From Stenotrophomonas maltophilia (GTDB taxonomy: Bacteria; Pseudomonadota; Gammaproteobacteria; Xanthomonadales; Xanthomonadaceae): DNA of 63,348 bases. The position numbers were made by a program, and so were the translations under genes. The DNA lies in contig NZ_NIVS01000031.1 in assembly GCF_002205165.1 (NCBI RefSeq), positions 1-63,348 on the forward strand. The letters run 5' to 3'. The notes below the pieces were generated by a model, which had not been told where the DNA came from, searched no databases, and saw nothing but the letters and a program-made list of their open reading frames with translations. Position 1 is the stretch's first letter, and the number at the start of each line of letters is the position of its first letter. Positions 8,588-18,500 of this stretch are shown here, piece by piece.

Positions 8588-9205
8588 ATGAGTGATTGCG
8601 GCTGCCACCACGAGGCCAAGAATGCGCAGGAGCGGCGCGTCCTCTGGATCGCCCTAGCGTTGAACGCGGCGATGGCCGTGATCGGCGGCATCGCCGGCTG
8701 GATTGCCCATTCCACTGGCCTGCTGGCCGACGCTCTGGACATGCTGTCCGATGCCACCGCCTATGCCATTGGCCTGGTCGCTATCGGGCGCACGGCGCGC
8801 TTCAAGGCCAATGCCGCTTGGGTCAGCGGCAGCGTGCTGCTTGTGCTGGGTGTGGGCGTGTTGGTTGAGGTGGGCCGCCGGGTGATGTACGGCGCCGAGC
8901 CGGTCAGCGGCTGGATGATTGGCACCGCCCTGCTGTCGCTGGCGGTCAATATGGCGGTGCTGCGCATGCTGGCACCGCTAAAGTCCGGCGAAGTGCATCT
9001 GCGAGCGACGTGGCTGTTCACGCGGGCCGATGTGGTCGCCAATGTTGGGGTGATCCTGGCCGGTCTGTTGGTGTGGTGGCTGGCCAGCCCGTACCCGGAT
9101 TTCGTGATCGGCGCCCTGATCGGCCTGTATGTGATCAAGGAAGCCTTCGAGATTTTAGGTGATGCCCGCCGGGCAGGTGCCGACGCGCGCAAGACGGCTG
9201 CATGA
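8588..9205 (+). CDS. Cation diffusion facilitator-like metal exporter
   Basis: This 205-residue inner-membrane protein has about six hydrophobic segments and a short Cys/His N-terminus (MSDCGCHHE). The TM2 motif HSTGLLADALDMLSDA carries the metal-binding acids of CDF transporters. It lacks the ~90-residue cytoplasmic C-terminal domain of full-size CDF proteins. A GGAG ribosome site precedes ATG 8588. Divergent cadR and the MerR-type promoter point to Cd, Pb, Zn or Co export; the exact ion cannot be read from sequence. Confidence 0.82.
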   Translation: MSDCGCHHEAKNAQERRVLWIALALNAAMAVIGGIAGWIAHSTGLLADALDMLSDATAYAIGLVAIGRTARFKANAAWVSGSVLLVLGVGVLVEVGRRVMYGAEPVSGWMIGTALLSLAVNMAVLRMLAPLKSGEVHLRATWLFTRADVVANVGVILAGLLVWWLASPYPDFVIGALIGLYVIKEAFEILGDARRAGADARKTAA

Positions 9206-9513
9206 CCAGGCTTGGCCGACTGAGCTCGGACTCTGGCGGCTGCGCTTGAACCCGGCACTGTCACGTGGCGCAGCTGGCCCCCGACCTAATCCGTCGCAGC
9301 TCAATCTGCGTGACCGTGCGGAAGCTCAGGCAAAACGTTAACTTTCTGTTCTTCGGATGCCGGATTCCGTCAATTTCCCGCGCCAGCTTTTGCCTGGCCA
9401 CCTGACTCGCAGAGGCCACTCGAGCCCGCGAGATTGATGAATAAGCGTCAGCTTGCTGATGAGCGGTACCCAAGGTATCTTTCCGGCCTCAAATGTATCA
9501 GTCCTAGCCACAC
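9206..9513. other. Intergenic stretch without a supported gene
   Basis: This 308-bp stretch lies between the CDF exporter and the next small gene. Short frames on both strands show no family resemblance. No strong promoter, repeat or terminal inverted repeat was recognised. It may be a junction between cargo modules. Confidence 0.3.
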
Positions 9514-9834
9514 GTGCCTTCCATTGTCATCCATGCCAAGCGCTACGCTCTGGCACTGCTGCTCGCAGTGATGATCATCGTGCCTGTCGTTGATGCTTCG
9601 GTCTGCTTCTCTGAGGAGCAGTCACACCAGGAAGTGGCAGGGCCAGGCGATGGCCACCCCGATAAGGCGCATGCCGCTTGTGGTCACGGTCACTGCCACC
9701 ACAGCAGCACTTTTGTGGCGTCCAACGGTTTCACCAGTGCCGAAGCCGCAAGAAATGAAGGCGGGCACACGTTCTACGAACAGCCCATGACGTCCCACAT
9801 CCCGGACACGCTGATTAGACCTCCCAGGCTTTGA
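9514..9834 (+). CDS. Small secreted His/Cys-rich protein, CzcI/CopL-like
   Basis: This 106-residue protein starts with GTG. It has a hydrophobic signal (ALALLLAVMIIVPVVDA), a central ACGHGHCHHS metal-binding-like motif, and an R-P-P-R-L C-terminus. The motif and ending recur in the protein at 12657 upstream of czcCBA, so the two are related. Family knowledge is limited to CzcI/CopL-like periplasmic proteins that modulate metal operons. A hairpin (AGGCGC, 3-bp loop, GCGCCT) at 9844-9858 follows the stop. Confidence 0.6.
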   Translation: MPSIVIHAKRYALALLLAVMIIVPVVDASVCFSEEQSHQEVAGPGDGHPDKAHAACGHGHCHHSSTFVASNGFTSAEAARNEGGHTFYEQPMTSHIPDTLIRPPRL

Positions 9835-9998
9835 TCGCATAAAAGGCGCAACGCGCCTGTCAGTCCTTCTGCGATCACCTTTGTGTAGGTCTTTCCATGA
9901 ACACATCTTGTTGCTGGGCGCTCCGTGCGCTCGGCCGACGCGTGGCTGCACGTGCAGTCGCCGGCCAGTACTGCGCCGCCTTGAAGAAGGCGACCTGA

Positions 9999-10355
9999 AT
10001 GCCCTTCTCAACATCTACCAATCTCCGAACTGCACGCGATCGAGCGGCACTACTGATGGCAACCTCCGTGCTTGCCATCGGCGCATCTCTTGGTGTGCGC
10101 GATTTTGGGCCTGTCGACGAACCGAGATTTGCCTTGGTTGCCACCCAAATGGTGGCAACCGGAAGCTCGCTGTTCCCGCGTCGGGGAGCGGAGCTGCACC
10201 CAGACAAGCGTCTCTTCATGTGGATCTCGGCTGCACTGCTGTCACTGACCCAAAACCTGCGGACCGCGGTCCTGGCCCCTTCGCTGGTGTCAGGCGTTGC
10301 ATATGTGTGGATGGCTTTCCATCTAGGAACGCGCAATGGCGGCCGTGTGCGCTAG
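9999..10355 (+). pseudogene. ArnT-like glycosyltransferase, N-terminal fragment
   Basis: The 118 residues resemble the N-terminus of ArnT/PMT-type (GT83) lipid A transferases: a first membrane segment, DEPRFALVATQM with the conserved Asp-Glu, and LFPRRGAELHPDKRLFMW, normally followed by ten or more membrane segments. Here the gene stops after the second, so it should be inactive. A 33-residue frame at 9897-9998 ends directly before this ATG and is unexplained. The neighbour is a lipid A phosphoethanolamine transferase, so this was probably part of a lipid A modification cluster. Confidence 0.6.
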
Positions 10356-10390
10356 GGGCGCGCGCGGTGGTCAATAAAAAGGAATCACCA

Positions 10391-12106
10391 ATGCATTACG
10401 TGAAAACAGAATTCAACCGAGGCAGTTCGCGCGGGGGCCTAGGCTCAGATCCACTGGGCCGTCTTGGCAAGCCCATCTGCGGCCCGCAGCTGGGCGTCAA
10501 CACGTTGATTATCATCGTGGCGATGTACTTCACGTTCTTTCTCAACAGCGCGTTCTTCGCAGAAGTAATTGCGAAGAGTGGTGCGGACGGAGCAGCTCGT
10601 GCGCTACTTGTTATCTCTACGGGAGCGATCCTCACTGCCTTGAATGTGCTCATTCTCGGATTGCTATGCGTTCGATGGACGGTGAAGCCGGTTCTTGCAT
10701 TGCTTCTCGTCGTGTCCGCTACTGCTGCCTACTATTCAGACAATTACAGCGTCTACTTCGACGCCAGCATGGTACGAAATGTGCTGAAGACCGACGGCGC
10801 TGAAGCCGGAGAGTTGCTGACCTGGGGCTTCTTTCTTGCGGTACTAATTAAAGGCGTCGTGCCAGCTATCGCGGTATGCATGGTAAGGCTCCAACGTTCT
10901 TCCAATGTGACGCGGGCGATACTTGCAAGAGTGCTTCTACTTGGCATGGCGGTTGTTGTAATCGTTGGCGCGGCAATTGCGTCATTCGACGACCTCTCAT
11001 CACTCATACGCAATCACAAGCAAGTCAGATACCTTGCAAACCCTGGAAACTACATCGCTTCCATTGCGAAGGTTGTGCGAGAAGACACCCGTGCGGAGCG
11101 CGGTCCGATCCAAGTGGTTGGCCCCGATGCCATGATGACGCCTCATCCGCCAGGCGCGAAGCCCCACTTCTTGGTCATCGTTGTAGGTGAGACGGTTCGT
11201 GCGCAGAACTGGGGTTTGAATGGATACGGCAGACAGACAACGCCACAGTTGGCAGCGTTGGACGTCGTCAACTTCTCGGACGTGACTGCCTGCGGGTCAA
11301 ATACTGAAGTTTCCGTGCCTTGTATGTTCTCGGTGTATGGAAGGCGAGACTACGATCGAGACAAGATCAGGGGCTCAGAGTCGCTGCTCCATGTGCTTGA
11401 GCGAGCTGGCATCAAGACGTTATGGCGGGACAACCAGACAGGTTGCAAGGGGGTTTGCGCGGACCTGGCGTTTGAGTCCTTCCGCGTGCCTACCAAGGAT
11501 GGGTTGTGCGATGACCAAGCGTGTCGCGATGAGATCATGTTGCGGGGATTGCATGACGCTATCGATGACAATCCGGGTGATGTTGTGGTCGTTCTGCATC
11601 AGCTGGGGAACCACGGGCCGAGCTACTACAAGCGATATCCCGAGGATCTGAGGAAGTTCACGCCTGACTGCCGCAATGCAGATCTGGGCAAGTGCACGCG
11701 CCAGCAGATCGTCAATGCGTATGACAACGCAGTCCTTGCGACAGATGACTTCCTTGGAAAGACCATCCGGATGCTTGAGCAGGATCAGAGCCATGACACT
11801 GGATTGATCTACGTTTCCGACCACGGTGAGTCACTGGGAGAGGCGAACGTCTATCTCCACGGTCTCCCCTATGCCATTGCTCCCGACACTCAGATCAAAG
11901 TGCCCATGGTCATGTGGATGTCCGAGGGCATGAAGAGCAGCAACAACCTGGACCTTCAATGTGTCCGGGACCGATCAAACCGCCCGGCCAGCCACGACAA
12001 CCTCTTCCATTCTGTACTCGGCCTCATGAACGTCCGGACGAAGTCGTTGGACGAAAGCCTGAATCTTTTCTCCGGTTGTTCCATCAACGCCGGGTCCACT
12101 TCATAA
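10391..12106 (+). CDS. Lipid A phosphoethanolamine transferase, MCR/EptA family
   Basis: This 571-residue enzyme starts at ATG 10391 behind AAAGGA. Five N-terminal membrane segments precede a periplasmic sulfatase-like catalytic domain. Visible active-site elements are the Glu of VVGETVRAQNW, the nucleophilic Thr in SNTEVSVPCMFS, and Asp-His in SDHGESLGE. Paired Cys residues typical of the family are present. It transfers phosphoethanolamine from phosphatidylethanolamine to lipid A and can lower polymyxin binding. dgkA directly downstream would recycle the diacylglycerol by-product. Whether it gives colistin resistance is not shown by sequence. Confidence 0.9.
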   Translation: MHYVKTEFNRGSSRGGLGSDPLGRLGKPICGPQLGVNTLIIIVAMYFTFFLNSAFFAEVIAKSGADGAARALLVISTGAILTALNVLILGLLCVRWTVKPVLALLLVVSATAAYYSDNYSVYFDASMVRNVLKTDGAEAGELLTWGFFLAVLIKGVVPAIAVCMVRLQRSSNVTRAILARVLLLGMAVVVIVGAAIASFDDLSSLIRNHKQVRYLANPGNYIASIAKVVREDTRAERGPIQVVGPDAMMTPHPPGAKPHFLVIVVGETVRAQNWGLNGYGRQTTPQLAALDVVNFSDVTACGSNTEVSVPCMFSVYGRRDYDRDKIRGSESLLHVLERAGIKTLWRDNQTGCKGVCADLAFESFRVPTKDGLCDDQACRDEIMLRGLHDAIDDNPGDVVVVLHQLGNHGPSYYKRYPEDLRKFTPDCRNADLGKCTRQQIVNAYDNAVLATDDFLGKTIRMLEQDQSHDTGLIYVSDHGESLGEANVYLHGLPYAIAPDTQIKVPMVMWMSEGMKSSNNLDLQCVRDRSNRPASHDNLFHSVLGLMNVRTKSLDESLNLFSGCSINAGSTS

Positions 12107-12179
12107 CGGGCGACAACGAGCACGCTGCTGGAAGCGCCCAGCAGCGGCTCTTGGGGTCCTAAATTAAGGAAGCAACACA

Positions 12180-12551
12180 GTGGCAGATATGTACGGTCAT
12201 CGTCCGCGGAGCATTGCCCGCGTTTTCAAGGCGCTCCGCTGGTCCCTCCAAGGACTACGATCAGCTTGGCTGCATGAATCCTCGTTTCGACTCGAGGTTG
12301 TCGCGGCCGTGGTGGCACTACCGGCAGCGATTCTGCTGGGCCACTCAGCGGTTGAGCGAGCACTTCTAATGGGGAGCGTGCTGGCTGTTCTGGCCTTGGA
12401 GCTGCTGAACTCCGCCATCGAAGCGGTTATCGAACGGTATGGCCCAGAGATCCATGAGCTGGCGGGTCGCGCTAAAGATATGGGTTCGGCCGCTGTGTTC
12501 GTGGCTCTTTGCAATGTCGCCCTCACATGGGCCGTTATCCTTGTGGGTTGA
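12180..12551 (+). CDS. dgkA: Diacylglycerol kinase
   Basis: This 123-residue integral membrane kinase has three predicted membrane helices and the DgkA signature ELLNSAIEAVIER containing the catalytic Glu and Asn. It phosphorylates diacylglycerol to phosphatidic acid. Diacylglycerol is what the upstream phosphoethanolamine transferase releases, so the pair makes a coherent operon, as seen with other eptA-type genes. The start is GTG 12180 with AAGGA upstream; ATG 12189 is an alternative. Confidence 0.9.
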   Translation: MADMYGHRPRSIARVFKALRWSLQGLRSAWLHESSFRLEVVAAVVALPAAILLGHSAVERALLMGSVLAVLALELLNSAIEAVIERYGPEIHELAGRAKDMGSAAVFVALCNVALTWAVILVG

Positions 12552-12656
12552 TTCCCTGGGTCCCGACCTGAACGGGGCTAGGGTGCGTTCAAGCACAGCC
12601 ACCGTAGTGTTTTTATGTAATTGTATCCGTCCAAAAGAGGTTGCTAACCTTTCCCA

Positions 12657-13004
12657 ATGCGTCGCTCTCTGCCTGCTATTCGTATATACCTGATGCTGCT
12701 GCTTTTGGCGGCGTTCGTGGTCGTGCCTGTGGCCGAGGCATTGGCGTGCGCGCAAGAAGCGACGGTCAGCGTGGGCGATGTGCACGCCTTGCAAAGTGAT
12801 TCAGACTCCGAGTCGAGCAAGAGCAAGGATTCGTCCAGTGCCGATGCCTGTGGCCATGGGCATTGCCACCATTCAACGGCAAGCCTCCCAGCTGCCGGTC
12901 ACGACGATCTGTTCGCCGATGGCCGGATCTCGCTGCACAGTACCGAGCACGTGGACGTCTACGCGCTACGACTCGACGGTCCCATGCGCCCCCCCCGTAT
13001 CTGA
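12657..13004 (+). CDS. CzcI-like small metal-responsive periplasmic protein
   Basis: This 115-residue protein has a signal peptide (LMLLLLAAFVVVPVAEALA), an acidic Ser/Asp stretch, an ACGHGHCHHS motif and a M-R-P-P-R-I end. It lies 56 bp upstream of czcC, where CzcI sits in classic czc operons. CzcI is a small periplasmic protein that affects czc regulation. It shares motif and C-terminus with the protein at 9514. Confidence 0.65.
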   Translation: MRRSLPAIRIYLMLLLLAAFVVVPVAEALACAQEATVSVGDVHALQSDSDSESSKSKDSSSADACGHGHCHHSTASLPAAGHDDLFADGRISLHSTEHVDVYALRLDGPMRPPRI

Positions 13005-13060
13005 TCTGGCTCTGCCTCGCACTTGCGGGTCGTTCGCTCAGATAATTTACGGGAGTTTTT

Positions 13061-14314
13061 ATGTCGATTTTGCCAGGCCGGTCGCTTTCAGCGACCGGGT
13101 TGACTGTCGCTATTCTGTTGGCGTTGGTGCCAATCGGACATGTAGCTGCTCAAACTGCACCATCTTACGAATCGTTGCTTTCTCGCTTGAACCAGATGCC
13201 TGCGACGGTCCAAGGCGTCGCGCTGGCTGAGGCAGCCGAGGCGCGGGTACAACAGGCTCGGGCACTGCCCAATCCGACGGTCTCCATCGAAGCGGAGAAC
13301 GCCTACGGCACTGGTCCCTACAAAGGTTTCTCAAACGCTGACAGCATTGTCACCCTCTCCCAGCCGCTGGAGATTTGGGGTCAACGAGGGGCCCGAGTGC
13401 GCGCCGCGCGTGCGGAGGCTGGGGCTGCAGGCTTGCGGGGTGATCTGATGCGCAGTGACGCAGCGGGTCGCCTGGCGGCGACATACGCCGAAGCAGAGGC
13501 TGCGCTGCGCCGATATGAGTTGGCCAGCGAGGCATTGGCCTTGATTGAACAGGACGCCAAGGCGGTAGCTGCGATGGTCAGCGAGGGACGTGAGCCCAAC
13601 CTGCGCGGTGTGCAGGCACGGAGCGAGGTCGCCAATGCAAAGGCAAGCCTGGATGAGGCCGAGGCCTACCGGGATGCGGCGCTTGCTCGCCTGGCCGGCG
13701 TGTCCTTGGTGGACAGCCCCCTGACCGACATCGGTGAAAGCCTGCTTGACCGCGTGCCCTCTCACCCAGTCGCTATTGAGGTCGCCCCGCTTGCCGTTCG
13801 CATTGCCCAAGCTGAAGCGGAAGCCTCCGGCCGCCTTATCGATGTCGAGCGCAAGCGTGCGTTGCCACAACTGAGTGCATCCGTGGCTCAGACGCGCTTC
13901 CGCCAAGCGGGCGACCAAGCTTACAACGTGGGCATCAGCCTTTCGATCCCCCTATTCGATCGTAACCGCGGTGCGATCCAGGCGGCCTATGCGGAACAAC
14001 GTGCTGCCGAAGCGGTTCTGGAGGCTCAGAGGCGTGACAGTGAGGCGGCCCGTTTGGGAGCGGTAGCGAGTCTCAAGGCATCCAACAGCCGCGTACGAGC
14101 AGCGGATGAAAGCGTACAGGCCGCAGATGAAGCCTATCGGCTGGCCCGCATCGGATTCGAGGCAGGTCGTATATCGCAATTGGAGCTGCGCAGCACGCGA
14201 TCAACCCTGATCGCTGCGCGTGGCAGTGCTGTGGATGCCCGTCTTAGCCGGGTGGCAGCAGAAATCGACCTCGCCCGCCTTGAAGGGCGCGCACCGTTTG
14301 TGGAGGCAAAATGA
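13061..14314 (+). CDS. czcC: CzcC outer-membrane channel of an HME-RND efflux system
   Basis: This 417-residue TolC-family protein has a signal sequence (LLALVPIGHVAA) and two long coiled-coil repeats rich in Ala, Glu and Arg (for example QRAAEAVLEAQRRDSEAARL). It forms the outer-membrane exit duct of the CzcCBA pump. It overlaps czcB by 4 bp (ATGA), so the two are translationally coupled. Length and order match czcCBA operons. Confidence 0.88.
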   Translation: MSILPGRSLSATGLTVAILLALVPIGHVAAQTAPSYESLLSRLNQMPATVQGVALAEAAEARVQQARALPNPTVSIEAENAYGTGPYKGFSNADSIVTLSQPLEIWGQRGARVRAARAEAGAAGLRGDLMRSDAAGRLAATYAEAEAALRRYELASEALALIEQDAKAVAAMVSEGREPNLRGVQARSEVANAKASLDEAEAYRDAALARLAGVSLVDSPLTDIGESLLDRVPSHPVAIEVAPLAVRIAQAEAEASGRLIDVERKRALPQLSASVAQTRFRQAGDQAYNVGISLSIPLFDRNRGAIQAAYAEQRAAEAVLEAQRRDSEAARLGAVASLKASNSRVRAADESVQAADEAYRLARIGFEAGRISQLELRSTRSTLIAARGSAVDARLSRVAAEIDLARLEGRAPFVEAK

Positions 14315-15564
14315 ACAAGTACGGAAACAAGACGCTCATCGGAGCGACGCTGCTGGCTACCTTGATGATGACCGGCGCGCTGACCTCATGCAGTGGCGGG
14401 GCGCAGGAGGATGCCAAATCCACCGGTACGGAGGCAGAAAAGCCGGCTGGAAAGGATGATGGTCACGACGATCACGCAGCTGACGCAAAGCCGGGCTCCG
14501 CCGAGGCGCACAGTGAAGGTGATGGTGATGGCGAACATGGCGAAGAGGAGTCCGAGGAAGGTGTAGTCAAGCTGACGCCTGACCAGATCAAGGCATCTGG
14601 CATCGGCGTGGTGGCTGTCGGCCGCGGCGGTGGCGCATCGACCCGCCTTGCAGGTCGCGTCGAGCCGGCCATCGGGGGGCGTGCTGCCATCGCCTCAACG
14701 GTCACCGGCCGCGTTGAGCGCGTGCTTGTTGCGCCGGGTACAGCCGTCAAGAGCAACCAGCCCCTGGTGATCATTGTCAGTGGAGAAGCTGCGACCTTCA
14801 AAGCCGCCGCCACTGCCGCTGCGGCGGAGGCCGAAGCCATCCGCCTGGCCTACGGCCGCGACAAGTCTCTTGTCGAGCAGGGCGTAGTGGCTCGCCAGGA
14901 GCTGGAGGCCTCGCGCGCGCGCTCTTTGGCCGCTGATGCCGCCGCTAGTGCTGCACGTGCACAGGTAGCGGCCAGTGGATCTCCGGACAGTTCCGGCCGG
15001 GTGACAATCTCCAGTCCTGTCGCTGGCGTGGTTGGCAACGTCCAAGTGACGCCCGGTGGTGTCGTCTCAGCTGGAACGCTTGTTGCGGAGGTTTCCAATC
15101 CGGACATGAATGAACTCGTATTCACTGCACCGCCAGCACTGGCCACTCTCGCGGTGCCCGGAATGAAGCTGGAAGTGACTGGCCCGGGCGGAAGCTTCGA
15201 AGCTGAGGTGATTGCCGCCGCTGCGAATGTGATGCAGCAGGGAGGCACCGCGACCATTCGCGCCAAACCAATTTCGGAGAAGTTGCCACCGGCCGGCTCC
15301 CCCGTTTCGGCCGTCATCATCGCCGATGGCGCAGCTGAAGGCATGAGCGTCCCGGCGGATGCGGTCCAAAGCGTTGATGGCAGAAGTGTTGTGTTCGTTG
15401 CTGTCGAGGGAGGCTTTAAGGCAACGCCGGTACTCGCTGGCCGTCGTGCAGGTAATCGAATCGAAATCCTTAACGGTCTGACAGGTAGTGAGCGCCTCGT
15501 AGGCGCCAATGCCTTCCTGCTCAAGGCCGAACTGGCCAAGGGCGAAGCCGAGCACGGCCACTAA
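14311..15564 (+). CDS. czcB: CzcB periplasmic adaptor (membrane fusion protein)
   Basis: This 417-residue protein has a lipoprotein-type N-terminus (GALTSCSGG), then an Asp/Glu/His-rich segment at residues ~50-85 likely to bind metal. A lipoyl/hairpin/barrel adaptor core follows (ASTVTGRVERVLVAPGTAV, SPVAGVVGNVQVTPGG). It bridges CzcA and CzcC and probably passes metal to the pump. A His-rich C-terminus (EAEHGH) is present. It ends 15 bp before czcA. Confidence 0.88.
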   Translation: MNKYGNKTLIGATLLATLMMTGALTSCSGGAQEDAKSTGTEAEKPAGKDDGHDDHAADAKPGSAEAHSEGDGDGEHGEEESEEGVVKLTPDQIKASGIGVVAVGRGGGASTRLAGRVEPAIGGRAAIASTVTGRVERVLVAPGTAVKSNQPLVIIVSGEAATFKAAATAAAAEAEAIRLAYGRDKSLVEQGVVARQELEASRARSLAADAAASAARAQVAASGSPDSSGRVTISSPVAGVVGNVQVTPGGVVSAGTLVAEVSNPDMNELVFTAPPALATLAVPGMKLEVTGPGGSFEAEVIAAAANVMQQGGTATIRAKPISEKLPPAGSPVSAVIIADGAAEGMSVPADAVQSVDGRSVVFVAVEGGFKATPVLAGRRAGNRIEILNGLTGSERLVGANAFLLKAELAKGEAEHGH

Positions 15565-15579
15565 GGGAACTCATACACC

Positions 15580-18500
15580 ATGTTCAAGATCATCATTGAA
15601 GCAGCGGTCAAGTTCCGTTGGCTCGTGGTGTTTCTGGCTGCTTCGATTGCCTGCTTTGGCTTGTTCCAACTGAGCAAGCTGCCAGTCGATGCTGTACCAG
15701 ATATCACCAACCGCCAGGTTCAGATCAATACCATCGCACCTGCCCTTACTCCGGAGCAGATTGAACGCCAGGTCACCTATCCTCTGGAGACGGCCTTGGC
15801 CGGCATCCCAGGTCTGAACACCACTCGCTCCCTATCACGCAATGGCTTCTCTCAGGTCACCGCGATCTTCACTGATCAGACCGACATCTATTTCGCCCGC
15901 CAGCAGGTGGCAGAGCGGATGCGGGAGGCTGCCGGAGATCTGCCCGAGGGCGTGTCCCCCATGCTCTCCCCGGTTACAACCGGGCTGGGCGAGGTTCTCA
16001 TGTGGACGGTGGACTTCAAGCCATTCGACCCCAAGAAGCTGGCCAAGCCCGGCCAGGCTGGCTGGCAAGAGGGTGAGGTCTACCTGACACCAGAGGGCGA
16101 TCGTCTTGGAACCGCCCAGGAGCGCGCAACGTACCTGCGTACTGTCCAGGACTGGATCATCGCACCACAGATGCGCTCCAGCCCCGGCCTGGCCGGTGTT
16201 GATACGGTGGGTGGGTACGTCAAGGAATACGGCATCTACCCCGACAGCGCTCGACTGGCGGCATACAACTTGGGTCTGGCCGATCTGGTCCAAGCACTGG
16301 AACGCTCCAACGTCCAGGCTGGCGCCGGATTCGTCCAGCGTGCGGGCGAAGGCCTGGTCGTTCGGGCCGACGGCCTTGCCCTTACGACCGACGACTTGGC
16401 TCAGTCGCCCGTTGCCACCAAGGACGGTGTGGTCATCCGGGTGGCCGATGTTGCCGAGGTCGGTATGGGGCGCGCCCCACGGCTTGGTGCAGCTAGCCGA
16501 AATGGTCATGAGGCGGTACTGGGCACGGCGCTCATGATCGCCGGCGGCAACAGCCGCACCGTCGCTCAAGCTGCAGCTGAGCGCCTGGCACAGGTCAATG
16601 AATCTCTGCCCGCCGATATCTTCGCAGAGCCAGTGCTGGACCGTAGTGTGCTGGTTAACTCCACTGTCAAGACTGTCGCCAAGAACCTGACCGAAGGTGC
16701 CCTGCTGGTCGTAGTTGTGCTGTTCCTGCTCCTGGGCAACCTGCGTGCGGCAGCCATCACCGCATTGGTCATTCCGCTGTCGTTCCTGTTCGCTGTTATC
16801 GGCATGAACAAGTTCGGTATCAGCGGCAACCTGATGAGCTTGGGTGCGCTGGACTTCGGAATCCTTGTAGATGGCGCGGTAATTGTGATCGAGTCCACCC
16901 TGCTGATGCTTGGCAAGCGGCGTGCCGAACTTGGCCGACCCCTCAATGCCATGGAGCGACTGCGTGTAGCCGCCGACTCGGCGAGGAAGATGGCGCGTCC
17001 TGCAGCCTTCGGTCAGGTGATCATCCTGTTGGTGTTCGCACCGATCCTTACCTTGGAAGGTGTGGAAGGCAAGACGTTCCACCCGATGGCCGCCACCTTC
17101 ATGCTCGCCCTCGTTGGCGCATTCATCTTCTCCTTTACCTTCGTACCGGCGATGGCTGCCCTGCTGGTCAGGGAGCCCAAGCTCCACGCGAAGAAGGAAG
17201 GACACGAGGGCGACCAGGACGAAGAACATGAGACAGCCATCATCCGCGTCCTGCGCGGCCGCATCGAACCGGTGATCCAAGCGGCGATTCGTAGGCCCAA
17301 GGCAGTGTTCGCTGGCGCCCTCGTGATGCTCGCAATGGGCGTGGTCGGCTTTACGATGCTGGGTCGAGAGTTCATGCCAACGCTTGATGAGGGAAATCTC
17401 GCTATGCAAGCGTTGCGTGTGCCATCTACGTCGCTTGAGCAATCGTTGGCTATGCAATTGGCGCTGGAGAAGGCCATTGCTGCTGAACCAGAGGTTGTGA
17501 CGGTCTTCTCGCGGACCGGTACTGCAGAAGCAGCTATCGACCCCATGCCGACCAACATCTCCGACAGTGTGATCGTACTTAAACCGAGAAAGGAGTGGCC
17601 AGACTCTTCCCTGAGCAAGGAGGATCTGATTGCAAGGTTTGAGAAGATCGCCGCCTCGCAGATAGGCAACAGCTTTGAATTCAGCCAGCCCATCGAGCTG
17701 CGCTTCAATGAGCTGATCTCAGGCGTGCGTACGGACCTGGCCGTCATGATCTACGGCGACAACTTCGAGCAACTGCAAGCTGTTGCCGATCAGGTCGCGC
17801 TGAAGCTGAGGAATGTCCAGGGCTCAGCGGATGTCCGTGTTGAACAGATTTCCGGCCTGCCCACGCTCAATGTGGCAATCGATCATCTTGCAGCTGCGCA
17901 GTATGGCCTCACGGCAGCGGACGTGAGCGACGCGCTTTCAACCGGTATTGGCGGCGCTGCGGCAGGCAAGATCTTCGAGGGCGACCGCCGGTTCGATGTT
18001 GTTGTGCGCCTCGGCGACGATGCACGCAATGACCCCGATCAGCTCGCGTCACTGCCGATTGCAACTCCAACTGGGGGCATCGTGCCGCTCTCCTCTGTCG
18101 CACGCATTGAGATCAGCGAGGGGCCGAACCAGATCAGTCGAAACAATGGAAGCCGTCGTGTGGTGGTGCAGGCAAATGTTCGCGGTCGTGACTTGGGCGG
18201 GTTTGTTGGAGAGGCCCAGGCGGCGGTGAAGGACGTACAGCTTCCGCCGGGCGCCCACATGACGTGGGGAGGTCAGTTCGAGAACTTGCAGCGGGCTGAA
18301 AAGCGACTCATGACAGTTGTTCCGATTGTCTTCCTATTGATCGGCAGCCTGCTGTTCATGGCATTGGGCAGCGCAAAGGAGGCGGGCCTGGTGTTCACCT
18401 GCGTCCCACTGGCCCTGGTTGGCGGAATTCTCGCGTTGCTGGTGCGTGGTATGCCGTTCTCGGTATCTGCCGCCGTCGGATTCATCGCGGTATCGGGTGT

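Noticed and set aside
9897..9998. 33-residue frame ending directly before the ArnT-like fragment
   Set aside because: Too short and without a recognised motif; mentioned only as context for the fragment.
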